In this document: positions 1 through 11,854 of the stretch, piece after piece
Numbering within the stretch: position 1 is the stretch's first letter
Layout of the letters: the number at the start of each line of letters is the position of its first letter
Assembly: GCF_002105155.1 (NCBI RefSeq)
Contig: NW_019028980.1
Location: forward strand, 806,001 to 870,000
Direction of reading: 5' to 3'
From: Lobosporangium transversale
Taxonomy: Eukaryota > Mortierellomycota > Mortierellomycetes > Mortierellales > Mortierellaceae
Length of the DNA stretch: 64,000 bases
Notes under the pieces: generated by a model
The model's database searches: none
What the model was told of the DNA's origin: nothing
What the model saw: the letters and a program-made list of their open reading frames with translations, nothing else
Translations under genes and position numbers: made by a program

Positions 1-148
1 ATAATAGGACTTTTTTCAGCGCTATTCTATTCTTATTTGGTTCTCGACGGGCTGGTTGTTGATATTTTCCACTGATGTAGCTTATTTTCATTCTCAACGT
101 GGTCATATAATAATCGTCTGACTGTTTGTTGTCCATGTGAATATTTAG

Positions 149-2241
149 CAATTTCAAAAAGAAATCGAGAAGATGATGTTGATTTAGACGGTAAGTTTGC
201 TATGCTGCATCGATGACCATTGATCTCACGAACCTTGAAGCATTATTGTTTTTCGTATCGCTCACTCGTCTTACTTTTAAAATACACAGGAGAAAGTCGT
301 ACAAAACGTCGTCGTTCGTCAGAATTTTGGTCATACTATACTCACCTTGACGGCAACCGAGTGCCGTTGCCCAACTTCCTAATAGGCATGCTTGGGGACG
401 ATAGCAAAGGTGTAGAACCACGCTCTGCTTTCTCGCAGTTCACAAACGTAAAAGTGGGAGATCAAATCAGGGTAAAAAGTCTCGGCCAGTCACCCAAGTT
501 CTTTGCGGAGGACTATCAAGGTCACGAGCTTATTGTGACTGAGCAGATGATGGAGCTATGGGAGTTACTTGGTGGGGATTTTGAATGGTCGATTAAAAGA
601 TGCCTGTCTGGCCCCATGGGAGTCGGGAAATCATATATCGCTTGGTTTCTAGCTGCTAAGGCATATGCTCATGGGTGGCCAGTCCTCTATATCCCCGACG
701 CTATGGATCTCCAGTCGTCTGTATCAGAGGAAGAAGCAGCGACCATTATATGTCGGATCTTTATAGCTTTCAACAAAGACATTCTAACAGTGGAAGAGCT
801 TGTAAACATGGTTAATTTTCAGGATACAACAAAACCTCTTGTGGTTTCAACTGCTAGATACATTTTACGCAATCTACTCCAACAAAGACAACAGAAAACT
901 CTTTTTGTTATTGATGAGCATGGAGCCTTGTTTCCACATGGTACAGAGTCAGCAACAATGAAGTTTGATTTGTTACATTGTTTGAACTCCTTTAATTCAT
1001 GGGGGTCACACTATGCTGGAGCGCGTGTAGTATTCACAGGGACTGCGCATGGGAGGTTTGAGAGGACTATTCTCAGAGACGCATCACATTATTTCGAGTT
1101 TGTTGGTCCACTGTCACCCATTACTTTCGATAAGCTACTGAGTGTGATCATAGGTACGTTCAGGCCAACAGTCCGCCAACATTTGGACAAGCTACGAGAC
1201 GAGATTCAAAGAGCCACCGGACGTATACCACGGGAGCTTAATAAATTTTTTGGCAAAGACTTTCGAGAGATTGAGTTCACAGCTGATGAAATCGAGCGAA
1301 GACTAAAGACCTATGAGGAAACTCGTCAGGCAGAGCTCTCTTGGATCTTGAAGGGCTATTACTTAAGACTTGATCCGATGTCTAAAACAGATATCCGTAG
1401 AGCCCTAGCCGATGTGTTTCTGCGAGACAACCAGCACCCAGACGCGGTACTTGATTGGCAATTCCTCGATTTTGGAATAGTATATCAGTATGAGGATCCG
1501 GACAAGGCCAGTCTTTTAATTTTAAAGCGCCCAATTACACCAGCATCCGAGGCGGCGCTTTTCGAACTATACAAGTCATGCCCACTCCCCGACGTATACA
1601 AAGATGCTATAAAGGGGGGTACCTTAAATCCTGCCCAATTTTCCGATGCTTTCTTCCAGTCGCTTATCAAAAGTACCAACATAGTTTTCAAGTCAACTAA
1701 TCTTGCTGGAAAGGAGGAACAAATTTTAGAGCTGAGAGTCAATGGCTATCAGTATCTTCAAAAGCCACCTAGAAAACTCGGCGACGAGGGCAAGAATATC
1801 CTGATACATGGATGCGAACTAGCTCGATTCGATTTTATACTTGGCTACACTTTTATTCAAATTTCGATCTCTAATTTTCAAAAACACAACAATGGCTCTG
1901 CAAACGTTGATTTGGCATTTACAAGTCGGGAACATGCTGGTGAAAGAAATCAAATCGAGTATTTCCTAGACCACACATACGGCGGAACTCACAAAGCAGA
2001 AATGGAGGAAACAGAGCTTGTCGGCAAGCCCAAATTGTATAAAAGGAACTTTAAAGTAACGAGAAACGGTGTGATGTGTCCGGACTTTAGGATTGTGTAT
2101 ATTCGCGGGAAGAATGACTTTTGCGAAGGTAAAGAAATACATGGGCCGCCCAATCACACGGGTAAAGTCCTGGAGTATCCCCAGATAAGACATGTTTGTT
2201 GGGACGAAGTTAAAAAGAGCTTGTTTGATAGCTCCAGCTGA
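149..2241 (+). CDS. Crinkler (CRN)-family P-loop ATPase effector-like protein, 5' end outside window
   Basis: The gene is partial: its first exon lies left of the window. Seen: a mini-exon at 149-190 (acceptor TTTAG before 149, donor GTAAGT at 191) and a main exon at 290-2241. The main exon carries a basic, NLS-like TKRRRSS stretch, a Walker A GPMGVGKS (610-633) and a Walker B-like LFVIDEHG. Near the C-terminus there is a hydrophobic-Gln-hydrophobic-Ser strand (FIQISIS), like the QVT strand of the intact CRN at 59.6-62.0 kb. The mini-exon phase (2 nt, whole codons, 1 nt) equals that of the other CRN gene. Known of the family: CRN proteins join a ubiquitin-like header to an NTPase and often a nuclease-like C-terminal domain, and many act in nuclei. 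Inferred: the missing exon encodes the header. The ATG at 220 lies in the intron and is probably not the start. The ATPase call is strong, the CRN assignment moderate. Confidence 0.72.
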
Positions 2242-3791
2242 TCCACCTTAATATTTTAGTAAAAACACGACGACTAAACATTTCAATAAATTAATGCATC
2301 AAGCTCTTTGTCAAAGTTCCATGTTAGTTGATAAAATCCATGCATGTAACATACGAGCTGCTTTCCCAGATTATTCAAATACAATGCCGATAACTTTTTT
2401 TTAGAGTCTTCGTCATAAGAAGCATACGATAAAATCTTGAAGAATCGCTCGTGGGTGATCAATTACTCTTCTCCTTTCTTGGATTCACTCTCGCGTAGTG
2501 TGCACTTCAGCCTCTGTCAAGTTCAGGTCAGAGAGAAGATTTTATGCGTGAAATTTAATTTTAAAAACCATATGATGAATGGAATGACTTTGTCTTCAGT
2601 CTGTCAGAGTCTGGATGAGAAAAGGGGACCCAGGCACCGTCGGTCCACCCAGGCGTCCGGTCAGCCATATATTCAAATTGTCCTATTCACAGTGGAGGAT
2701 CTTAGTTTACCCAGCAAGGAACTGAGCGCGAATTGTGTAGCGGCCCACTTCCAGACTACATGAGAGAATTCCGTCACTGCGACAAGATAATGGGCATTAG
2801 GATAAAGCAGATAGAGCTTACGAATTCTATAAAGAAGGGATTCAGGTACTGCTTATCCATGGTCAGGTTTGCGTTTCCTTGTCTCTGAAACCATACCAGA
2901 GAGAAGAAGACTAGATTATTTGTTAGATTTAGCAACCGAGAGAGCCAAGTCTCTACATTTTTGGGAGCCTTGGTATTATGGTCTGAATACAAAGATTACC
3001 CGACCAGGAGTATAGCCGGGGGCGACTTTGGATTTCTTCTTTATAAAAAGAATTTGAAAAGTCGCCCCATGGTCCGTGCGCGCCATAGAGATCCTCGCTC
3101 ACTTGTTAAGGCGACTGTTTGGTGCTTGTTGGTTATCCAAATCTGCTCTGATTTCACCGCAATCTAGCGGAAATGATTAGCATCCCCTGAATAGCTGCCA
3201 TCCAAAGGGACTAACTTCGAATGGACAGGATTTACTGTGTTGTTCAAAACAATAAAACTTGACTGAAAGTCTGCTAATCCTCAAACCATGAGGCAAATAA
3301 TGCCTCTGAACGCTTCAATAGGATTATGGCGAGCTTTTGGGGTGCAGAAAAGATAACATTGTCTCTTTTGAGCAATGAAGGATATAGGATTTGTTCCTTA
3401 GGCACACTTTTTTGAAACCACGCTTGTTGCTAGTAAAAACACAAATGGTTCCCGTTTTCCGCATACTTTCAGCGCTTCCACAACCCAAGGGCTGTGATGT
3501 AGCCATTAAATGTTACATGTTTGTCGAAGCATTGGCACATCCCTTGCAAAAGTTCAGATGTATGCTAGGAATATTGTTTAAGGGACGTAGAGTAGTCTGG
3601 CAGTGTTCAGGTGTTTATACAGTATTATATGGAGTCCGAACAGTCGCCATATTAGGATGAATTGCAATTGAAGTGAATATTTGGCACTTACATGAATAGG
3701 TAAGATGAAAATAAAGTGAACACATGGAATAATATAGAGGAGTTGTAAATAAAGCGCTTTATATCTAATAGCTTGCAAAGAGTATATATGT
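2242..3791. other. Spacer without recognisable gene
   Basis: Short open frames occur on both strands (for example 2437-2763 on plus), but none shows a motif, splice-site pattern or coding bias that I can defend. No tRNA or inverted repeat was seen. This may be decayed mobile-element sequence, given the transposase remnant that follows. Confidence 0.5.
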
Positions 3792-5090
3792 ATGAGTGCT
3801 GTTTCTGAGGAATATGTACGCCTTGTTGAGGCTCAGTGGAGGTTTATGCAGGAGGAGTGGCCAGCTATAAAGAAAGCCAAGTTTCATCGCACAGAGATGA
3901 AAGAGATCTCTGACGTAACACACGTCAAGTCAATGGTGCTTGACCGTCTAGGATTCATCCCTACGTTCTTTTTTTGCGCTGATCACAGGAGATTCATTGT
4001 CTACAATGTCAAGGTTCATACCAAAGACGTCCTTTTACGACTTGCACAAGGAATTTTATCTTCGAGACCCTGTGAAACTACATGATGACATAACCTCAAT
4101 GATGAGAGATATGTGCTCGAGCTTGAAGCTACGATTGCTACTTGCCAAGAACAACCCTGAGCCATTCAAGCATGTGACATTGAATCTAGACGGACATGAC
4201 ACAGGAGTCAGCTACATCGGTGCTGACAAGCCAAGTCTCTACTCTTATAAACTCAAGAAGTCGGGTTTTCGTATTCAAGTGTGTTCAGACATGAACAATA
4301 TCATACTGTTTGCATCCAAGCCAGCTCCTTGTCGAGATTTCAATGATAGGACTATGCTAGTGATGAACATTGCATCGCACATACACAAGCTGGACTGTGT
4401 TGCTCTTGGCGGTGCTACAGTGCGTTCGTTAGACAATTTGTCGAACCATCAGATGTACTGTCCTACGAGAATTTCTCTTATCCTGCGCGCAAGCTTAGAG
4501 GGATCGCCATGACAGACCAAGAGTTACATTACAATAAAGCGTTTGGTGGATTTCGGTCAAGCATCGTAGGGTGTTGAGAAACATGCAATCCACGTTCTCC
4601 AAGTTCACACACGACGCTCCTATCCGTTTCTCAAACGCAAAGACGTTTGATCTCCAATTCAAGCTTTGTTGCCTGCTTATGAATATCAAGAGAGTCGTGT
4701 CAATCCATAATATCCCCACTCAGACGCACCACACATTCTGGATGCAAGATGCGTTTGACTTTCCAGACAATAATGAGTATCAGGTTGCTTATGAGAAGCT
4801 CCCCAGCATCAAAGTCAAACTAAATCATGGTCGGAGTCTTTTAGAACTACAAGAAGCGCGTTCCTATCTGTAGCTAGTTCGCAGCCTAACATACTAGACA
4901 CTGCAGATGAGACTATGGCAGAGACAGCGCAGGAGGAATACGAGGTTGCTAGGATTTTAGACCATCGCGGAGAAGGTGAGGACATGGAGTTTCTGGTTCA
5001 ATGGGAAGGCTTCGATATCTCTGAGGCAACATGGGTGGCTCTACAGCATTCCAACTACAAACAGTGCATCCAAGACTATTGGAGAACCTC
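3792..5090 (+). pseudogene. Decayed DDE transposase with C-terminal chromodomain
   Basis: The coding sequence moves between frames (3792-4085, 3997-4512, 4571-4873, 4915-5145), so it carries several frameshifts or stops. Seen: a DDE-type core beginning LNLDGHDTGVSYIG, then SLYSYKLKKSGFRIQVC and a downstream block around 4500-4740. A chromodomain follows at about 4930-5085 (EYEVARILDHRG, then FLVQWEGFDISEATW). Similar DDE superfamily endonuclease genes with a chromodomain are known in mobile elements of early-diverging fungi. Chromodomains on integrases and transposases are thought to steer insertion to marked chromatin. No terminal repeats were found. Homology stops abruptly near 5085, where an antisense helicase fragment begins. 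The element is clearly inactive. Confidence 0.7.
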
Positions 5091-6062
5091 ATTCAAGACA
5101 GAGTTAACAAAGTTCTGCCGGTTTCTGAAGTTCCAGTTGCTATGAGATGGGTACGGGAATGGAAGTTGTGTGCAAATATTCCGCATGTTTGACGATAGCG
5201 ATTCCCATTGCTCATCCAGGCTTGATTTGAGAGCAGTGGATGCTCTACATTTGGGATCAAATGGAGAGTCATAGCCACAGGCAAAGAGGATGTCTTTTGC
5301 ATACTTTAGTTTGGTATACTTTGATTGGTGTAGTCTATGTAGTATGGCGCCAGTGTCCCTCCTTTCTTGATCTTTCCCGAGAGGATACGAGTCGCTCTGC
5401 TTTGTCATCTTCAACTCTGGGTCGTTCTTCAAGGCTCGCAGATTCTGAAAGACCTTCATCTCTTTTGGGTTACTGTAGGTCTTCACCCATTCAGGCGTAA
5501 GGATAGATGGGTCCTCAATGCCGTAGGCGTCCATAATCCTGAATTTTTGTACTGCGTAATACTCTTCATTAGAAAGGTCTGACCTTGTCTCCAGTCGTAG
5601 TGATTCTTCGTAATCAATTACCTTGGCCTCCGATATCCCTGTATACTTGGCTTGAAGTAGGGCGGCTGTCCTCTGTTTCAGAGATTCAGAAACCTTAAGG
5701 TCCTTGGGCTGATTAGGTAGTCCAACAACTCTGCAGCCAGCCTGAACCATTTGAGCAATGAAACGCTGAAGAAAATCATTCATTGATAGATGCTTCTTTA
5801 TCAGTGCATTGATGAATATTATGTAGTAAATATCGCCAACATCATGCTTCACTCCAGGACCTCGCCTTACCCTCAGGCCATTCGTATCCAGAGCGCATCC
5901 CTTGATTTGAACCTCTTGGGTGCAAAGATACTTGACTATTTCGTTGTGTGTTGTTGGAAGATTGTTTATTGAATTGGTGCTCTGTGAATATAATGGCCGT
6001 GTTCCTTTCTCGCTTGTGATTATGCGTATAATCGATAAACTTGCGCTTTTTGTAGGCAACAT
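5076..6062 (-). pseudogene. C-terminal fragment of an origin-binding-protein-like helicase
   Basis: A 328-residue open frame on the minus strand. It resembles the C-terminal half of helicases annotated as replication origin-binding protein (Herpes_ori_bp-like) that are repeated in Glomeromycotina and Mortierellomycotina genomes. Features behind the call are the NNLPTTHNEIVKYL and EVQIKGCALD segments, an acidic and aromatic middle part, and a LTPEWVKTYSNPKEMKVFQ-type block. The N-terminal helicase motifs (Walker A, DEAD box) are absent, so this is a fragment or a decayed copy. Its last 20 or so codons overlap in antisense the artificial extension of the chromodomain frame, which marks a junction between two elements. 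Assignment is from memory of the family, so confidence is moderate. Confidence 0.5.
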
Positions 6063-9000
6063 TCACATAATCGCACGAATACCAACCAATAGAAATCCAA
6101 AAGCGAACACCATAATCGAGAAAGGAATGCGGCTAATACTGACCAATGATAGCGCGACTGACCAGCTGACCAGTGGGTGTCATTCTTTTTAATCTTGAGC
6201 AAACATCTTGAACATCAAAGTTCATCCTGCAAGATTCGTAGCTGGTAAATTTAAACTCTTTTTATTTTATTTTATTTTATTTTTTCTTTTTCTGTAGAGT
6301 GATGCAGGAGCATGACTTTGTTCTTCATGGAATGGGCTTTGCTAATTAAGCAAATTATTCATTCATGTGCAACACAGTTTTTTCTTTTACTCGTTGAGAA
6401 AAAAAAATAATAATAACAATAATAATAATAAAGAAAAAGAGCCTCCCCAAGGATGGGGGAAAAGACTCTTCCAAAAATTGAAGAGTGTGCTGACACAGAG
6501 ACGATATGGTCAAAGGAAAGCGCAAACAAGCTCTCATATTACAAGTTCCTTCTGGAGGTGCTTGTTTTCCAACACAGAAAAAATAACGTGAAGGAGAGAA
6601 AGCATGAAAAGGGCCCAAAGCGAAAAAAGTGAAAATTGCAAAATTTTCAGAGATTTAAATAACTGTGTTAACTCGTGCGATTGAAAACTCTACTGTGGCT
6701 TCCTTGCTGGACTTGACTTTTTATTGTTTACTTTTTTTTAGGAAAAGTAAACACTGTAAAAAAGATCGTTCTCTTCCTCCTCTTACCATTTGTTATTCAT
6801 TCCCACATCCCTTTGCATCTTGATTCATTAGCTTTCTTCACGTTCTTGTTTTGGTAAGTTATCCTTTTTTTTTTTTTATTTCTTTGTATTATTTATTATT
6901 CTCTTCAATATTCTTTTTTCTGTTTTGAAAAATGGAAAAAATAGCAAAAGAAGGGAAAAAAAAAAAAAAAAAAAAAAAAGAGTTGCCTAAAGGATGATCG
7001 CTCATGCCGCCCCAGGCAGATAACATAATGTTGAGTAGCTTAGCACATATTTCTGGTTCTGAACTCGCTTCTCTTTTTTTTTTTTTTTTTTTTTTTTAAA
7101 GAAAAAAAAAAAAAATATTAATTTATTTTGTCAAGTACATTTTTCCCCTTCTTGGATCCTTTTGAAAGAAAAGGATCAAGAAATGTACGCGACAGTAAAA
7201 GGAAGCAAAGGAAAACAATAATAATCATAAAAAGACTATGTGATATTAATTATCCTTATTATTTTTTTACCTATTATTCAGTTTAATAGCATCTCTTAGA
7301 CTTTTGAACTCGTGTTGATGTGGTCAACGGGATACTAAAAGGTAAAAAAAAAAAAAAAAAAAAAAAAAAACGAAAATAAATAAAAAACTAGAATCGAGTA
7401 TACAGAGAGAGGAAGAGGAATGATGCATTTTATCATGCTAATTCAGACAAAAAAAAATAAACAATGGTGTCAAATTTTCATATCCTGACCTCGTCCCCTA
7501 CTTCAATCTCGTAACTTTTTTTTTTTTTTTTTTTTTTTTTTCTCTCCGAGTTTGAACGTCGTTTAAAAAAGAGAGAAAGAAAAAGAATAAAAAAGAGAGC
7601 GAGCAATTATCTAATTTTCTAACCTGATGTTTACTCTTTTTCTTATTTTTATCTTTACTGTTACACTAAAAGGTAATATTGGCTTTATAGACAAGGACGA
7701 AGCGAAGGACGGATAAATAAATAAATATTAGAATAGAGCACCAACCTGGATCTCCTTCCAAAGCACATGCAAATAAATGAAATAAATGACCCTTTTTTTC
7801 TTTCTCCTATGAACTGATTCACCGTGGATTGAAACCGATGTCTTAATGCCGTGTGTTCATATTGGATGAACAACACGAATAGTGAGGGGAAAAAGGGGGC
7901 GATGGGAAGACGTGCATTTGGAAATATTTTCGTGTATAGGGCGTGTATAGGGGTTCTGTATTTATGCAAAAAAAAAAAAAAAAAAAAAAAGTGAAGTTAC
8001 TCAAGGAAAGGCATTATATTCATGTAATAAGCAGGTCTCGCTTGTTTTTTTTTATTTTTTTATTTGATTCCGATGGCTCATGTTTTTTTTTTATTTATTT
8101 ATTTGGCTCTCGCCTCTTCTTCAACCCTACCCTCTTTCTGCATCTCCAATCTCTACCAAATCTCGCAAGCGGCGGAGTAGAAAAGGGTTACCAACCATTG
8201 CATGGAAATATAAAGTCAAAAAGCTTTTTTTCAGAGCACTTTCGCCATGCTTTATTAAATACGTGCTCACTATCTATCGAACCGAAAGAAAAACGAAACA
8301 GAGGAGGGAGAAGAAAGTGAAAAAAAAAAAAAAAAAAAAGAAAGTAAAAAGATGTACATGTAAAAGAATATAAAATACAGATGTATATTTATACAAGATG
8401 ATGATGATGATGATGATGATGGTAGTGATGGGCGGCAAAAAAAAAAAAAAAAAAAAAAAACTGGAAGGGCATGGGAATAATTGGATAATCGATTTACAGA
8501 TAACCAGATAGAGAGTGTACAAAAATAAAAAGATGAGGATGTGGTATCATTGGAAAGATAGTTGGATGGATATGAATGCAATGTGTACATGCACATTGTT
8601 GCATTGAGCAGTCTGAACGGTATGTCATGTCATCAAGGGAAAATAAGAAAAAGAAGAGAAAGAAGAGAGAGACCATTTTCACAGACACATGCAGATGCAT
8701 CTAGACAGGTAAGGAACGGAAATTGGTTTAGTTCTAGTCTCCCCTGTGTCCTTCCTTCTCCTTTTTCCTTTTGCCCTCTCCCCCTTCGCTGCACGCGGCT
8801 GTGGGTTCCCGTTATATCCGTTGGGAATTGAAGAAAAGAAAAAAAAGATTATGGATTATGGATTGAGGATTATGAGGTTTGATTAAACAAATAACAAAAA
8901 TATTAATTTGGTGTAATGTCAACAATGTTCTTTCTCTCTTCTCTCTCTCTTTTTTGCTCCATCGCTCAAAGCTGACTGGCCCAAGTAGGACTCAATAATG

Positions 9001-9074
9001 TTTATTTAATATAGTCAATAACATTGAACTGTACCTGTTGTTGTTTGTCAAACAGTCTTTTTATCCGGTACTGT

Positions 9075-9105
<31 letters not shown>

Positions 9106-9599
9106 GTAAACAGTAAACTATGAATGGTCCAACGGTTGGGAAAGACCTTTTTTTTATTTGCTGTGTCCACAATGATAGAGAGACCAGGCACCCACTTTTT
9201 ATTTTTATTTTTTTCTTCTTCTTCTTCTTTTGGTTCCTTCGGTACAAGTAAATGCCCAGATGAACTAGGGGTTCTTTTACGAGTCTGCTGAAAGGACTGG
9301 AATGTTTTAAAAAAAAAAAAAAAAAAAAAAAGTCGTAAATGCTCAAAATTGTCATCATGAATAAAAAGATGGCTGTCTTCTGTATGACATGACAGTCAAT
9401 GACTTACGCTATCACACAAATCACATCAGATATGTGTAAAAATGTAAAGATGTAAAAATGTAAAAATGTAAAATGAATGAATCACTCTAATGTATTGGAC
9501 GTATATAAAATATATATACATGTATCAACTCATCTGGATTGAATCAGGTTTGAATAACAAATGTATTCATCCCCTGTACCTTTAGACGATGTCATGAAC
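6063..9599. other. Gene-poor AT-rich spacer with long homopolymer tracts and microsatellites
   Basis: No convincing gene. The stretch holds runs of about 18-25 A or T near 6959, 7076, 7345, 7518, 7968, 8320, 8437 and 9309. It also has ATTTT and TAATAA repeats near 6258 and 6408, a GAT triplet array near 8398, a TA array near 9074 and a short ATGTAAAA tandem near 9437. Most open frames here are poly-Phe or poly-Lys artefacts of these runs. A transcribed non-coding gene cannot be excluded, because similar tracts sit inside real introns elsewhere in the window. Confidence 0.6.
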
Positions 9600-9607
9600 T
9601 ATATAAA
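9600..9607 (+). promoter_or_regulatory. TATA box of the GPI-protein gene
   Basis: TATATAAA lies about 160 bases before the ATG at 9768. A strongly CT-rich leader follows at about 9636-9700. TATA plus a pyrimidine-rich leader is typical of highly expressed fungal genes. This is inference; no transcript start is known. Confidence 0.5.
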
Positions 9608-9767
9608 CGAATGTGCTTTTCTACTCGGTTCAACACTTCTCTTCTCTTCTCTCTTCTCTTCTCTTCTTCTTCTCATTCTTCTTTCTCTCATTCTCTTCAT
9701 TCATCCTCATCAACCCCAACCACTCTTTTCAGCAACTTACTTCCTTCCCCTATACATAATACTCAAC

Positions 9768-10402
9768 ATGAAATTCATTGCTGTCGCCGCTGCTGCTGCT
9801 TCCTTGGCTGCCGTTAGTGCTCAAAAGATTGCCATCAAGTAAGATAAATACCTTTTCCAAGACTGATGTCTGGTCTCGTTCGGATCTAAAACATATTCCT
9901 ACCTTACAAGGTCCTGTTTTCTTACCTTTTGCAATCTCTTCTGTTTGACCTCAATAGCAACCCCATCGATGGAACCGTATGGACTTCGGGTCAGACTGGC
10001 TACATTGCTTGGACCGGCAACTGTGCTAGCATGGGCAACGCTTCCCACGCTGTCGATATCCACCTCGTCAACGGTCCCTCGAATGCAGTTCGTTATGTCA
10101 CCACCTTAGGCTCACTCGATTGCTCTGGAGCCATCTCCTCCACTACCATCCCTATTCCCAGCAACGTCACTTCTGGAGTCTACTCTCTCCGTGTCTTGAC
10201 CACCCCTGACAACTCTTATAGCAGCCAGTTCCAACTCAACAACCCTGCCTCTCCTGCCGTTCCCACCGGTGGTCCCACAACCACTGGCGGTCAACAACCC
10301 CTGCCCACTGACAACAAGCCTAGCTCTGCAAGCTCATTGGCTGCTGGTTCCATCGTTGCCCTGGTCGGTACCGTTGCCGCTGCATTCCAATTCCTTCTTT
10401 AA
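9768..10402 (+). CDS. Secreted GPI-anchored Ser/Thr-rich protein (KRE9/KNH-like domain)
   Basis: Two exons, 9768-9838 and 9958-10402, give 171 residues. Intron donor is GTAAGA and acceptor CAATAG. The N-terminus is a classical signal peptide (MKFIAVAAAAASLAAVSA) cleaved before QK. The domain at about residues 22-120 has the NPIDGTVWTSGQTGYIAW start typical of the Ser-Thr-rich GPI-anchored membrane family (KRE9/KNH1-like). A Pro/Thr/Ser-rich stalk follows, then a hydrophobic tail ending AAFQFLL, preceded by small Ser/Ala residues that could be the GPI omega site. Likely role: cell-wall or plasma-membrane surface protein, possibly linked to beta-glucan assembly. Start choice is set by the signal peptide; the longer open frame from 9561 reads through the 5' leader and is rejected. 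Confidence 0.88.
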
Positions 10403-10866
10403 AGTATTTGTTTACTAATCATTGGATGTATTCAGAAGGTTTAACCCAACCAACAAGATATAAAAAAACAAAACAGACAGGAGCAAGCCACGAAGATGAG
10501 ATAGATCTCCAAAAGGGAGGGAAAAAAGGAAAAGGAGGCTCTCTTTCTTGATGGAGAAGGCTCTCGTTTCTTTAACTTGTTCTTCTTTTTCTTTTATTAT
10601 TATTATTACTGTTGTTGTTGTTGAACCATTGTGACATCCGATAAAAAAAAAAAAAAAAAAAAAACACCTCATCCTTCTTGGCGATCCTTTACATAGTATT
10701 TTAGTTTTTAGTACCAATAATCCCGCTTTTTATTTTTTTACATATACATTCATTTTAATTTACAATAAAAGCCATCTGGGAAAAACCAAAAAAAAAAAAA
10801 AAAAAAAAAGTATTATAAACCATTTGCTACTTGTGATGTAAGAAGGTCATCGCGAAGGGGCAGTAA

Positions 10867-10901
<35 letters not shown>

Positions 10902-11743
10902 CATATGCAAAGAGAACGGAAGCAGGAGCATACTCACTAAAAAACGTGTTCCGTGCTGCATAAAAAAAAAAAAAAAAAAAAAAAAAAGAGCAAAACTACT
11001 TTCTTGGTTTTTTTTTGGCGTCCATTTCCCCTTGCATACATGTGTATTTTTTTTTGCCCCAGAGGGAAAAAAAAAAAAAGGAACATTGTTGTCATCATTT
11101 CATGACAACTGTTGGCCAACCAGCAATCATCCATGAAAATAAAAATATCATTAACGTAAACAGGGATTTGTGGAACTTGTGTTCCTCCCCTTTCTGTCTC
11201 CACCTTCCTGTTTGACAATGCTTTTTTTGGAGTTGTATGCATTGCGTTATTCTCTGAGTGTTGTAAACGCATTACACAAAAAGAAATTGCCCTCATGGTA
11301 TATATATATATACATGTATATATATTTATAATACGAACGAGCGATAGATAGAACGGATGGAGGAATACATTCTTGGCAATCCATTTGATCTCGTGGGGCG
11401 ATTACACAAACGGCGTTATCCTAACCAGCCCTTCCAACTCCATTTCAATACTTCAATAGAAAAGAATAATGGCTGTTGTTGACGTTTCAGTGAGAAATCG
11501 TTGGGGGGTTGGCTTGCTAATTTTAACAGACCAAAACAGCCTGGGTTTTAATCGGTTAATCGGCTAATCTTAAATCGTTAAAAAAAAAAAAAAAAAAAAA
11601 AAAAAGATTATGTGGATAAAGTGGGATGGATGGAATGTGTTCATCACATCATCCTTCCATTTCTTCTACATTTTCTCTTTGCATCTTCCAAGACATCTTC
11701 CTTTTTCTACGCCATTCTATTTCCTTCTTTCTTTTCTTCCATT

Positions 11744-11776
<33 letters not shown>

Positions 11777-11822
11777 GCAACCGTAAAAAAGGGGGGAGAA
11801 AGACAATCGGTATTCTCCTAGT

Positions 11823-11854
<32 letters not shown>

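Noticed and set aside
220..291. ATG at 220 as the start of the left-edge CRN gene
   Set aside because: It lies between a GTAAGT donor (191) and a CACAG acceptor (289); the phase of the mini-exon at 149-190 fits the main exon, so 220-289 is intron.
6990..7075. Possible C/D snoRNA (GGATGATC ... CTGA)
   Set aside because: The C box deviates from RTGATGA and no terminal stem or guide element is evident.
7943..8373. Plus-strand frames with poly-Lys and poly-Phe, such as 7943-8320 and 8080-8373
   Set aside because: Produced by A and T runs; no domain, splice signal or composition typical of the real genes here.
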